Positions 33,015 through 41,708 of a DNA stretch of 64,000 nucleotides are shown piece by piece. Numbering within the stretch: the first letter of the stretch is position 1; every line of letters begins with the position of its first letter. Position numbers and translations under genes: made by a program. Source of the stretch: Peptoniphilus_A hominis (GTDB lineage: Bacteria > Bacillota > Clostridia > Tissierellales > Peptoniphilaceae); contig NZ_JBBMFO010000006.1 of NCBI RefSeq assembly GCF_040096015.1, positions 4,392 through 68,391 of the forward strand. Direction: 5' to 3'. The notes under the pieces were generated by a model, which saw only the letters and a list, made by a program, of their open reading frames with translations, was not told where the DNA came from and searched no databases.

Positions 33015-34559
33015 ATGAATGTAAATAAAAATAAGCAAGTTATTATATATTACTTTACTGCTTTAATATCAGGGTTTTGTATAATGGGAATTGAAACAAG
33101 TGCGACAAGAATATTATCTCCTTATTTTGGCTCAACAACTCTAATTTGGTTAATTGAAATTAGCTTAATAATGATTTGTATAGGAATTGGGAATTATTTT
33201 GGGGGTAAACGTGCAGATAAATTAGTAAAAACAAGAACTTGTGAGGAAAGGATTGTTAAAAATTTATTAATATCTTTTTTGTTCATATGTACGGTACCAC
33301 TAACGTCTAAAATAGTTATAATGGGGTCAATAATATTGGCTTCTGAAGTGCAATTAGGGAATATAATTATGATATCTTCTATTATTTGCAGCATAGTATT
33401 ATTTAGTGTTCCATTAATTTTTATGGGGACAATCTCTCCACTGCTAGCAAAAATAAGTATAACTTCTTTAGATGAAACTGGAAATGTAATGGGAAATTTA
33501 TATTTATTCAACATATTTGGATCTGTGTTAGGAACAATGATACCAACTATATTAGTAATCCCCAAAATAGGCGTAAAAAGATCTTTTCTATTATTTGGAG
33601 CGGTACTAGCCATTATTTTGATATTATATAGCAAAAAAATAAAAAAGAACTTTTTATTAAATTCAATTATTTGTGTTTTATGGCTTTGTATGTCGTTATA
33701 TTTATCAACAACAAGTCTAGCCTTTGATAAGCCTGTGCACGAAGAAGAGTCAGAATATAATTATATTAATGTATCACAAAATGATGATGGAAAATTAGCT
33801 TTAAAAACAAATGTATTTTTTGGCGCACAGTCAATAAAAGTTGATAAGAATAAAAAGAAATCAGGATATTATTATGACGAATTTGTTAAGATTAATAATT
33901 TACTTGATGATAAAGTCAAGCATAAAATCTTAATTATTGGTTATGGAACGGGAACTATGTCTACTTTGTTGCATAAAAATTTTGATAATTTTGAAGTTAC
34001 AGGGATAGAAATAGATAGAAATATTGTCAACTTAAGAGAGCTTTATTTTAATAAAAGTGATGATAAAATTATAATTTCTGACGGAAGGAATTATTTAAAT
34101 AGTACAGATGAAATGTATGATTTAATAATACTTGATGTTTATCAGAATATATCTATGCCAATAAACCTAACTACTAGAGAATTTTTTGAGGATTGTAAAG
34201 CGCATCTTAATAGAAATGGAATTATTGCATTGAATATAGGTTTAGGAAATAGCCTGAATTCTAATCTTGTGCTTGCCTTAAGTGGTACTTTGAAATGTGT
34301 TTGCCCTAATGTTTATAAATATAAAACCAAAAGTGACAATAATGTTATTGTATATGGTTCAGAAAAGAATTTAGAATTATCGTTAAAAGAGCAAAACAAA
34401 AACCATCTTAAAGATGAGACTAAAAAGTTGTTTAAAGATTCTCAAAAAGTTGAAGATGTAAATAATATTTTATCTGATGATATTAATAATATTGAGAAAC
34501 TTCAAGATGAAGAATTTAATAAAATAGTGAAAAATCAAATGAAGATTAGAAAGGATTGA
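33015..34559 (+). CDS. membrane-bound spermidine-synthase-like (AdoMet-fold) protein
   Basis: A 514-residue protein. Residues 1 to about 225 hold seven or more membrane helices; GIETSATRILSPYFGST and FIMGTISPLLAK-type segments are typical of the MFS-fused spermidine-synthase family. The soluble C-terminal half is a Rossmann methyltransferase/aminopropyltransferase fold: IIGYGTGTMS with Gly309-x-Gly311-x-Gly313, acidic Glu332 in GIEIDR, and ISDGRNYL. Classical spermidine synthases have an Asp-Ala-Tyr segment where this protein reads LDVYQ, so polyamine synthesis is uncertain. Its place between protease and exporter suggests that it modifies the peptide or acts in self-protection; this is inference. 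AdoMet or decarboxylated AdoMet would be the expected co-substrate. Confidence 0.8.
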   Translation: MNVNKNKQVIIYYFTALISGFCIMGIETSATRILSPYFGSTTLIWLIEISLIMICIGIGNYFGGKRADKLVKTRTCEERIVKNLLISFLFICTVPLTSKIVIMGSIILASEVQLGNIIMISSIICSIVLFSVPLIFMGTISPLLAKISITSLDETGNVMGNLYLFNIFGSVLGTMIPTILVIPKIGVKRSFLLFGAVLAIILILYSKKIKKNFLLNSIICVLWLCMSLYLSTTSLAFDKPVHEEESEYNYINVSQNDDGKLALKTNVFFGAQSIKVDKNKKKSGYYYDEFVKINNLLDDKVKHKILIIGYGTGTMSTLLHKNFDNFEVTGIEIDRNIVNLRELYFNKSDDKIIISDGRNYLNSTDEMYDLIILDVYQNISMPINLTTREFFEDCKAHLNRNGIIALNIGLGNSLNSNLVLALSGTLKCVCPNVYKYKTKSDNNVIVYGSEKNLELSLKEQNKNHLKDETKKLFKDSQKVEDVNNILSDDINNIEKLQDEEFNKIVKNQMKIRKD

Positions 34560-34565
34560 GCGTAA

Positions 34566-35483
34566 ATGGATGTAATTCAATTAGAAAATATTTCTAAAAA
34601 GTATAAAGAGACTATCGCTCTAGAGAATATAGATTTAAAAATAGAAAGCAATAGAATTTATGGTTTGATAGGAGTAAATGGAGCTGGGAAATCTACTTTA
34701 GTTAAAATAATTACTGGAAATATTTTTCCTACAAAAGGTTCTATAAAATTATTTAATAAATCTTTTTCAAAAGAACTGATAAAGAGTAGAGAACATATCA
34801 GTGCAACGATTGAAACTCCAAGTTTTTACTCCGGATTGACTGCAGAAGAAAATATAAGATTAGCTTGTATTGAACTTGGGATTGAATTTGGAATGGAGCA
34901 AAAGGAAATATTCCAACAACTAGAAATAATGGATAGCTTAAAAAAGAAAGCTAAAAATTTATCGCTAGGAACGAAGCAAAAACTTGGATTAGGAATAGCT
35001 TTTTTGAAAAATCCTGATTTATTGATTTTAGATGAGCCAACAAACGGAATCGATCCAATATCCGTATCAAAGCTAAGAAGAATTTTTAGAGATTTCATAG
35101 AAAAAGAAAATAAGACAATATTAATATCTAGCCACATATTAACAGAATTGTATGAGATAGCCACAGATTTCATATTTATTGATAAGGGGAAAATAATACA
35201 GGTGGTTTCAAAAACAGAATTAACGAAAGATTTAGGCACATCTGTTATAGGATATAGAGAAAATATCGAGGAAGTTTATAATATATTGAAAATAGCATGC
35301 CCTGAAAGAGAATATAGATTAAAAAATAATACTTTAGAGGTTCGAGGCATATATTCAAAAGATGAAGAGCTAGAAATTATAAAAAAATTAAGACTAAATA
35401 ACTGTAAAACAGAAATAAAAAGAGATAATTTAGAAACATATATGATAAAATTAGTGGAGGGAGACAATGAAGAACTTAATTAA
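34566..35483 (+). CDS. ABC transporter ATPase of the RiPP cluster
   Basis: A 305-residue ATP-binding subunit of the BcrA/LanF-like type. Walker A is GVNGAGKST (36-44), the signature is LSLGTKQKLGLG, Walker B is LLILDEPTNGID, and the switch His is in ILISSHIL. A C-terminal extension (about 215-305) is typical for peptide-export or immunity ATPases of this group. It starts six bases after the previous gene and overlaps the permease gene by 17 bases. It probably exports the mature peptide or protects the producer from it. Confidence 0.9.
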   Translation: MDVIQLENISKKYKETIALENIDLKIESNRIYGLIGVNGAGKSTLVKIITGNIFPTKGSIKLFNKSFSKELIKSREHISATIETPSFYSGLTAEENIRLACIELGIEFGMEQKEIFQQLEIMDSLKKKAKNLSLGTKQKLGLGIAFLKNPDLLILDEPTNGIDPISVSKLRRIFRDFIEKENKTILISSHILTELYEIATDFIFIDKGKIIQVVSKTELTKDLGTSVIGYRENIEEVYNILKIACPEREYRLKNNTLEVRGIYSKDEELEIIKKLRLNNCKTEIKRDNLETYMIKLVEGDNEELN

Positions 35484-36201
35484 ATTTAATGCAGAAAGAT
35501 TGAAGAAAGATAAGTTTTTTTATGTGCTAATTTTAAGTGTAACATTGTTATCAATATTAAGTGGATTTCAAGATACCGTACAGGGAAATATAAGCAGTGG
35601 GTATGAAGGTTTTATAAAATCTTATTCAGATATATTTATGTCATTTTTCATTGCGGTTTATTGTGGATATTTTATAGGTAGTGATTTTTCTTCAAAGATT
35701 ATACAAAGACAGATTTCTTCAGGAATTAGTCGAAAAGACATTGTAATATCAAAATTGATTGTATTGATGATTGCTTCTTTTATAATTGTTAACTTGTATC
35801 CAATTATAGTAGGAATAATGGGAAGCTTAAAGTATGGATTTTTACCAATCAAAGACTATAATAATATTCTTGAAATTGTAAGAATAATAATTATTTCTAA
35901 TTTATGCTTTATGTCTTTAACGAGTATTTATTCTTTATTAGGATTTGCAACCCAAAGTATCGGAGAAACAATAGGGATCTCTTTAGCAATTCCAGTAGTA
36001 ATATCAATGTTACAGGGAATAATACCTATAGAATTTATAAAAAAAAGTATTACATTTTTTCCGCTATCTCAAATAAAAAATGTAATTATAAATAAAAACT
36101 TTATAGACGGAACTCTTAGACCTACAACTATATCCCTAATAGTCTTTTTTATTATGATTACAATAACAATATTAATATTTAGAAAGTCAGATATTAATTA
36201 A
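35467..36201 (+). CDS. ABC transporter permease of the RiPP cluster
   Basis: A 244-residue ABC-2-type permease with six predicted membrane helices (about 18-35, 55-75, 98-122, 137-160, 168-190, 218-238). A basic N-terminus (MKNLIKFNAERLKKDKFFYVL) and SDFSSKIIQRQISSGISRKDIVISKL, the usual cytoplasmic coupling region, are visible. It pairs with the overlapping upstream ATPase gene. BcrB- and YydJ-type permeases of bacteriocin and epipeptide operons have the same size and partner order. Confidence 0.88.
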   Translation: MKNLIKFNAERLKKDKFFYVLILSVTLLSILSGFQDTVQGNISSGYEGFIKSYSDIFMSFFIAVYCGYFIGSDFSSKIIQRQISSGISRKDIVISKLIVLMIASFIIVNLYPIIVGIMGSLKYGFLPIKDYNNILEIVRIIIISNLCFMSLTSIYSLLGFATQSIGETIGISLAIPVVISMLQGIIPIEFIKKSITFFPLSQIKNVIINKNFIDGTLRPTTISLIVFFIMITITILIFRKSDIN

Positions 36202-36231
36202 AAATAACATGATAAATGGAAGGTACTGTAT

Positions 36232-37770
36232 ATGATAAATAGAAAAAGTGTATTATTAGTTTTATGTATAATAGTTCAAGGTGTGATTAGTTATTTCGTC
36301 CTTAGTCATTTGGGAAATAATAGCATTAATAATATACAACTATTCTCTTTGTGTTTATTTACAGTATACGGATACATAAGCTATAAAATTTTGGTATTAG
36401 ATAGAGTTAAGGAGACGATTAAAAATTTTATAATAGCTACTTTATGTATTAATATTTTTGTAGTAGTTGACGTTTTTGATTTTTTAAAAAGTAATATGTA
36501 CACAACATTTAAGCTAATAACGGTGTTTGTAATTACAGCAAATTTACTCAAAGTCGTTAGTGCATATTTAATAGATATAAAAATACTTAATAAGATTATT
36601 ATATTTTTTACAATTTTAGCTATATTGTTTGAGTCACTTGATTTAGGGTATGCAGAGATAATAAATTATATTTTGTATGTAATTATAACATTTGGTCCTT
36701 TTGTTATGGCATACAAGAAACGAAAGATATTATTTGAGTTTGGTGCAAAAATATATGGGGTAACATTTTTATTTATTGCCTCAATATTTATATATATATT
36801 TAGCGGAATATTTATAAATAACGCTAAGTTAGAAAAGCTGGAAATATACTTTTTGTTGAATTCAATATATTTGACTACATTATATTTCATACTACTAAAA
36901 AAACAAAATTCATCTAAAGTGATAAACAAAAATGAAATGCTCTTGATGATTATAGACTGTATGTTTTTATGTATATTTATAGTATTTGTAAATTTATTTG
37001 GACAAGGTCTAAGGAGAGTTATTTATATGGGGATAAGTCTAATAACAATATACAAAGAGAGTATGTTAATGTTTTGCTTTTATTTTGAAAAACAGAAAGA
37101 TCCAAATGGAGTGATAAGAAATAAAATACAGCAATACAATATAGAAAAGAATTATAACAAAAGAATTTCAAACTTTTTACATGATGATATATTACAAGAT
37201 ATAATAGCTATAAAAATGAATATTCTTTTAGGAGAAAAAGAATTTTTAGATGAGTCAATTAAAACAATAGATAAATTAATTGGAATTACAAGGTCCGAGA
37301 TTGAATTATATAATCCTACAATTATTTATGATTTACCATTAGCAGACAATTACTATAATTTAATAGAATCTTTAAGGAACAGGTTTAACAAAAATGATAT
37401 ATTAATAGACTTAAATTGTGATAAAGAGTTTTTTGTAAATTATCCATACGATATGGTTATTTATAAGATTTTGCATGAATTATGTATAAATATATACAAA
37501 CATTCAAAAGGAAATTATTCTGAGATTAATATAAAAACGGATAATAGAGAATTATATATTAGCGTAATCAATCATGAAGATGTATTTGATTATGAAAATA
37601 TAAAGATAGGGAATGGAAGAGGATTAGAGATTATAAAAGATGAAATTGAAAAATTAGATGGGAAAATATTAATTGATCAGTTTTATGACAAAGTTGAACC
37701 ATTCATTAAAATTAATGTAACTATACCTATAGAGGAGGAAGTGATCTGTGAAAATATTATTAATAGATGA
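36232..37770 (+). CDS. membrane sensor histidine kinase of the RiPP cluster
   Basis: A 512-residue kinase. The first 290 residues are almost entirely membrane helices (about nine or ten) with no extracellular sensor domain, like peptide-sensing kinases. The phospho-acceptor lies in RISNFLHDDILQDI with His317 (HisKA_3/NarL-type), and the ATPase domain has HELCINIYKHS (N-box) and GNGRGLEII. It overlaps the response-regulator gene by 23 bases. It probably senses the peptide product or membrane stress and controls the cluster; autoinduction is an inference from gene order. Confidence 0.9.
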   Translation: MINRKSVLLVLCIIVQGVISYFVLSHLGNNSINNIQLFSLCLFTVYGYISYKILVLDRVKETIKNFIIATLCINIFVVVDVFDFLKSNMYTTFKLITVFVITANLLKVVSAYLIDIKILNKIIIFFTILAILFESLDLGYAEIINYILYVIITFGPFVMAYKKRKILFEFGAKIYGVTFLFIASIFIYIFSGIFINNAKLEKLEIYFLLNSIYLTTLYFILLKKQNSSKVINKNEMLLMIIDCMFLCIFIVFVNLFGQGLRRVIYMGISLITIYKESMLMFCFYFEKQKDPNGVIRNKIQQYNIEKNYNKRISNFLHDDILQDIIAIKMNILLGEKEFLDESIKTIDKLIGITRSEIELYNPTIIYDLPLADNYYNLIESLRNRFNKNDILIDLNCDKEFFVNYPYDMVIYKILHELCINIYKHSKGNYSEINIKTDNRELYISVINHEDVFDYENIKIGNGRGLEIIKDEIEKLDGKILIDQFYDKVEPFIKINVTIPIEEEVICENIINR

Positions 37771-38362
37771 CCATACCATGTTTTCTAATAGTTTAAAATA
37801 TAGTTTAGAGCGTGAAGAAGAAATAGATATTGTTGATTTGATTGATGATATTTTTAATTTGGGATCAATATTAGAAAAAAAAGAATATGATATTATTTTA
37901 ATGGATATTAATTTGAGTAAAATGAAGGGCAATAAGGATGGATTAGAAGTTGCTAATGAGATATTAATAAAATATCCAAAACAAAAAATCGTTATGCTAA
38001 CTGGATATGATTTAATAGGCTTTGAAGAGAAAGCGAAGAAAATAGGTACTAAAGGGTTCATATGCAAAGATGAGAATATCAAAGTTTTAGTAAAGAAATT
38101 AAATGATGTAGTAAATGGAGAGTTAATATTTAATGCAAACACTAACTTGAATTATGATTTGACAGAAAGAGAAATTGAAATTATTAATTTGTATTGTTCA
38201 GGGCTTACAAGAATGGAAGTCGCAAAGGAATGTAATATTTGTAAAAGTTCATTAGCGACAGCGTTAAATCGCATATACGAAAAATTGGGTGTTAGAAATT
38301 ATCAAGAGATGGTTCATATTGCAATGAAATATGGATATGTAAAACCTGTATATTTTAAATAA
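37748..38362 (+). CDS. NarL/LuxR-type response regulator of the RiPP cluster
   Basis: A 204-residue regulator. The receiver domain begins MKILLIDDHTMFSNSL, has phospho-acceptor Asp53 in ILMDIN, and contains a short insert (LSKMKGNKDGLEV) before the helix. The C-terminal LuxR-type helix-turn-helix is YDLTEREIEIINLYCSGLTR to SSLATALNRIYEKLGVRN. Its partner kinase is directly upstream. It is the last gene of the cluster; the likely target is the promoter ahead of the precursor gene. A small AGTTCT/AGAACT hairpin at 38373-38393 follows. Confidence 0.92.
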   Translation: MKILLIDDHTMFSNSLKYSLEREEEIDIVDLIDDIFNLGSILEKKEYDIILMDINLSKMKGNKDGLEVANEILIKYPKQKIVMLTGYDLIGFEEKAKKIGTKGFICKDENIKVLVKKLNDVVNGELIFNANTNLNYDLTEREIEIINLYCSGLTRMEVAKECNICKSSLATALNRIYEKLGVRNYQEMVHIAMKYGYVKPVYFK

Positions 38363-38504
38363 TAGAATTAAAAAGTTCTTTATTTAATAGAACTAATATT
38401 AAGGCACTCTTAGGAGTGACTGTGTAATATTTTATGTATATAAAAGATTAGAAATAAGATTAAATAAAATATCTAAAGTGTTAAATCGAATAATATCGTT
38501 CAGA

Positions 38505-38918
38505 GAAAGTGCAAGACTCACAAGAAACAATAGAAGATATTTTAGGTGAGACAGTGGAACAAATGTTAAAAGCAGAATTAGACGAGTACTTAGACTATGA
38601 ATATGGTGAAAAATATTATCTTTAAGTATTAGAAATGGATCAAGCAAGAAATAGTAAAATCGTCCTGTGAAAACATAGATCTAAACATTTCAAAATGAAA
38701 GACTTAAAAATAATAGCAATGGAAAACTTTAATAGACAATTATTTAATAGACAATTAAGAGAAGTAACAAAAAACAAAATGATGTTTTTAAATGACCATG
38801 TTTTATAAAAAAAGTTTGTATTTAGAAGTGGTGGATGCTTCAAGTAAATGGACAAGCAGAATAAGCGGATTGGGTCAAATACTATCACAATTGATTTTAT
38901 TTTTGAAGATATAATCTA
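38505..38918 (+). pseudogene. decayed IS256-family transposase
   Basis: Two separated stretches read as a mutator-type transposase. At 38505-38615: SQETIEDILGETVEQMLKAE, then LDEYLDYEYGEK, matching the N-terminal region of IS256 transposases. At about 38805-38918: SLYLEVVDASSKWTSRIS, then LGQILSQLILFFED, matching the C-terminal end. The 200 bases between contain stops and frame changes, and the catalytic middle is missing. It marks the right border of the peptide cluster. The following 200 bases (38919-39124) are non-coding; AGGTTAC (38952-38958) and GTAACCT (39089-39095) are inverted there. Confidence 0.65.
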
Positions 38919-39124
38919 AAATTTATCCTTATTGGTTAATTGTGCCAAATTAGGTTACAAATATTTGAACCACAGAATTTAGTGATAAAAGTGCATTTTT
39001 TTGATTAAGAAAAATAGCAGCTTACAGTCTATTGGGAAGAGCAGGTTTTACAGAACCAATTGAGAGAAAGTCATGGTTACAGTACTTCGTAACCTATTTT
39101 CTAAATATCTTAAAAATATATTAC

Positions 39125-40492
39125 TTATATTAACTCATTATTAATATACTTATCTGTATTTTTTCTTAATTGAGTAAGCTCGTAAATCAAGGTGTTCTTA
39201 TTAGAGTAGTCTTTCATAAGAATATCTTTTTTACTTTTATATTCATCGTAAATATTTGATAATTCTTTTATACTTAAATTTTTATACTTGTTTTTGTCTA
39301 AAGTAGTTAATGACTTTTCGTATGTGATAATTTGAGTTCTATATTCTGTATAAAATTCTTTATCTTTAGAGTTTGATTTATAGATTTCATAAATAGATTT
39401 ATTTATTTGTAAAGTGTTTAAAGCTTCAATTGCAGTATAGATTTCGTTCAAATCTTTTTCTATATTCTTAATTTCATTTAAAGTTTTTTGCCTATTAATG
39501 GCTTCTTGTTGAAGTTTATTTTCTAGATCTATATTAGATGTCAGCCCATACTTTCTGAGTTGATTTAAAGTATCAGCCATAGTATTCATATTGTGTTTCT
39601 TTGCCCATATTTCATAAGCTTCAGAAGATTGTATCTTTTTATTATTTTTTAAGTCTATTATATTGTCGACTTTTTTATATGTTTTCGTAGAAGAATCAAA
39701 ATCAATTTTTACTGACTTTTTATTCATATTATTCTCGATTCTTTCCTTTATCTTTTCATTGGTATAATCTTTTCCAAGAGTATTTTCTTTAGCACGAATA
39801 AATCGTCCTTTTTCTCCTTGTTCTTTATGACGAAAAGATAAGTACTTGCCTAATTTGATTTCGTATCCATATTCTTCCATAGTTTTTAAAAAGTTATCAT
39901 AGCTATTAGACTTTTGAATAGCATGATCAATAGATATTTGAAGTCTATATTTCCAAGATGTCCCTTTTTTAAATTCCATATATTCCTTATATGATTTCCC
40001 ATTAGTTTTATATTTATTTTTAAACTTCATATAGTCTTCATCTATAACAGATAACTTATATTTTCTACACAAGTCATCACTATAATTTCTAATTTGATGG
40101 TAAGATTTTTTATTGCTTTGATAGGCTTTACCTGTATCAAAAGAAACATTATTAAATAGAATATGGTTATGAATATGCTCCTTATCTACATGGGTTGTTA
40201 TTACGTATTCATATTTTCCTTGTAGTACCTTCTCACATAATTCAATTCCAATTTTGTGTGCTTCTTCAGGTGTAGTTTCTCCAGGTGCAAAAGCTTGAAT
40301 TAAATGTCTTGCTAAAACTTTTGCTTTAGAATTACATTCTATTTTTGTTTGTTCAAATTCTAAATGAGCAGTTATAGGGTTACAGTTTAGGGAGGAAATT
40401 AGAATTTTTTCATCTGTTTTATCACTATTCATAATGTAATCAAGTGCTACTTTTAAAGTGGATTTTATAGGATGAATTTTAGTAATTGCCAT
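39125..40492 (-). CDS. MOBP-type relaxase
   Basis: A 455-residue relaxase/mobilisation protein on the minus strand. The N-terminus MAITKIHPIKSTLKVALDYI is typical of the Tn1549-type relaxases. The metal-binding motif is HVDKEHIHNHILFN, with YEYVITTHVD before it. KSYHQIRNYSDDLCRKY and the SWKYRLQISIDHAI segment are also family hallmarks. It nicks oriT and leads the strand through the VirB-like channel. The C-terminal third is helical and coiled-coil-like. It starts one base from the end of MobC, so the two are translated from one message running leftwards. Confidence 0.92.
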   Translation of the reverse strand: MAITKIHPIKSTLKVALDYIMNSDKTDEKILISSLNCNPITAHLEFEQTKIECNSKAKVLARHLIQAFAPGETTPEEAHKIGIELCEKVLQGKYEYVITTHVDKEHIHNHILFNNVSFDTGKAYQSNKKSYHQIRNYSDDLCRKYKLSVIDEDYMKFKNKYKTNGKSYKEYMEFKKGTSWKYRLQISIDHAIQKSNSYDNFLKTMEEYGYEIKLGKYLSFRHKEQGEKGRFIRAKENTLGKDYTNEKIKERIENNMNKKSVKIDFDSSTKTYKKVDNIIDLKNNKKIQSSEAYEIWAKKHNMNTMADTLNQLRKYGLTSNIDLENKLQQEAINRQKTLNEIKNIEKDLNEIYTAIEALNTLQINKSIYEIYKSNSKDKEFYTEYRTQIITYEKSLTTLDKNKYKNLSIKELSNIYDEYKSKKDILMKDYSNKNTLIYELTQLRKNTDKYINNELI

Positions 40493-40860
40493 TATTCTTT
40501 CTCAGTATTTATGCTATTAGAATTAGTAAGAGAGTATATTTTTTTACGCATAGAGAAAATATCTTTTGCTTGATTTTCTAATAAGCTTTTTAAATCTTCT
40601 ACATCATCTTTATATATAATTGATGTAGTATTTACCCTTTTAGCAATTTGATTTATATTATTTGAAGTACGACTTATATTTGTTGACATTTCACGAAAGA
40701 CATCCATATCTAATACATAAATATCTTTTTCTAAAATACATTTCATAATAAATTGCCTAAGAGTTTTGCACTTAGATGCTTTATGTTTTTCATTTAGCAA
40801 TTCTAACTCCTCGTCAGATAACATTAAATAAATTCCGTTATTTCTAAATCTACTTGTCAT
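40492..40860 (-). CDS. mobC: MobC-like relaxosome accessory protein
   Basis: A 122-residue protein with a MobC/MbeC layout: IYLMLSDEELELLNEKH (ribbon-helix-helix-like DNA-binding part), then the conserved helical segment REMSTNISRTSNNINQIAKRVN. Family members bind near oriT and help the relaxase open the nick site. The upstream (rightward) region to about 41230 would hold its promoter and oriT. The start context on the minus strand is GAGGTTAAATT before ATG, a good ribosome site. Confidence 0.88.
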   Translation of the reverse strand: MTSRFRNNGIYLMLSDEELELLNEKHKASKCKTLRQFIMKCILEKDIYVLDMDVFREMSTNISRTSNNINQIAKRVNTTSIIYKDDVEDLKSLLENQAKDIFSMRKKIYSLTNSNSINTEKE

Positions 40861-41017
40861 AATTTAACCTCCTCGTATATTGTAGTTGTAATAATAAATA
40901 CTACATTTTGTTCTCAATCCCTCTTTATTATGTGATAATAATTATATAGATAGAGCTCGTAGTAAACTTCCTTGAAGCTCCTCTTCCTAATAAATTTATT
41001 AATCGAAATAAAAAAGA

Positions 41018-41059
41018 AAAACCTGTAAATTCAAGTAGGATAACTTGACTTACAGGTTT
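41018..41059. terminator. probable bidirectional terminator
   Basis: AAACCTGTAA plus TCAAGT (41018-41035) pairs with ACTTGA plus TTACAGGTTT (41043-41059) across a short loop, with one small internal bulge. A-rich sequence precedes the stem and T-rich sequence follows it, so it could terminate on either strand. It lies between the mobC start and the oriT candidate. Confidence 0.65.
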
Positions 41060-41205
41060 AATTTATTCTATATATTTCGTTTGGAAATCTCCTGATTTAA
41101 ATTTTTATTATTCATATTTTATCACTTTTTGAGATAATATTCAAGTTTACGTTGAAGCTATTATAAGCGTTTGTTGCTGAATTTAATCATTATAAATTTA
41201 GGGGT

Positions 41206-41222
41206 TTGGGGATATTCCCCAA
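41206..41222 (+). other. candidate oriT hairpin
   Basis: TTGGGGA (41206-41212) and TCCCCAA (41216-41222) form a perfect 7-bp stem with a TAT loop in an otherwise A/T-rich region, followed by CAAGTAAAATGG. It lies about 350 bases upstream of the divergently placed mobC-relaxase pair. A G/C-rich hairpin beside the MobC gene is the expected setting of an oriT for this relaxase type. The exact nick site is not visible from sequence alone. Confidence 0.4.
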
Positions 41223-41230
41223 CAAGTAAA

Positions 41231-41338
41231 ATGGAAAAAAATAAGCGATATAATCGTAGTATTCTTATTTCATTTTTAGTAAGTGCATATGCACTTACTG
41301 TGCTTGCTATTTTTGCTATTTTTGCTATTTTTATATAA
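41231..41338 (+). CDS. very small hydrophobic membrane peptide
   Basis: A 35-residue frame, MEKNKRYNRS followed by a hydrophobic run to the end that finishes with threefold Ala-Ile-Phe repeats (AIFAIFAIF). A basic head and a single hydrophobic stretch suggest a membrane-inserted peptide. AACAAG precedes the ATG as a weak ribosome site. It sits between the oriT candidate and the next small frame, and I do not recognise it. It could be a real small protein or chance coding of a short tandem repeat. Confidence 0.35.
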   Translation: MEKNKRYNRSILISFLVSAYALTVLAIFAIFAIFI

Positions 41339-41352
41339 AGAACGGAACTGTA

Positions 41353-41601
41353 TTGGAAAATGTGAGAGTAGGAGATTATGAATATGAATTGATAATGAAA
41401 GAAAAAAAACACATTAAAAAAAACAAGTTTCAATGGAAGTTTCTGATTAATCTTAATAGAGATAAAATTTTACAAAGACAGATTTTATATACATTGGAAT
41501 GGGAAAATATAGATAATGAATGTATTATTAATGAATTACATAAATTTGGAATTAAAGGGGTTCAGATATCAAATAATTACATTATAGCATATAGGAATTA
41601 A
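41353..41601 (+). CDS. small hypothetical protein
   Basis: An 82-residue frame beginning at a TTG (the first ATG is at 41395), rich in Lys, Asn and Ile, with a strand-helix-strand appearance (EYELIMKEKKHIKKNKFQWKF, then GIKGVQISNNYIIAYRN). No motif is recognised. The frame stays open to the left, so the true start is uncertain. It ends 40 bases before the tetR promoter. Confidence 0.4.
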   Translation: MENVRVGDYEYELIMKEKKHIKKNKFQWKFLINLNRDKILQRQILYTLEWENIDNECIINELHKFGIKGVQISNNYIIAYRN

Positions 41602-41641
41602 ATTATTTATATTAAAAGTATAGTACTTACATGTATTAGCA

Positions 41642-41686
41642 TTGAAATTAAAAGCAAGGCGTGTTATAATATAACTAAGTTATATT
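41642..41686 (+). promoter_or_regulatory. tetR promoter overlapped by a 19-bp palindromic operator
   Basis: TTGAAA (41642-41647) and TATAAT (41665-41670) are separated by 17 bases. A perfect palindrome, AATATAACT (41668-41676), one central base, AGTTATATT (41678-41686), overlaps the -10 box and the expected transcription start. The same palindrome occurs twice more at 42362-42413, so it is very likely the binding site of the TetR protein encoded next. Confidence 0.85.
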
Positions 41687-41708
41687 TGAAAGGAGAATGT
41701 AGTGAATA

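Noticed and set aside
33194..33634. 146-codon minus-strand frame inside the spermidine-synthase-like gene
   Set aside because: It is antisense to well-supported membrane helices and lacks a ribosome site; such frames are expected opposite A/T-rich membrane genes.
41161..41433. 90-codon minus-strand frame across the oriT candidate
   Set aside because: It has no ribosome site, its hydrophobic sequence comes from the Ala-Ile-Phe repeat read on the other strand, and it overlaps better-supported features.
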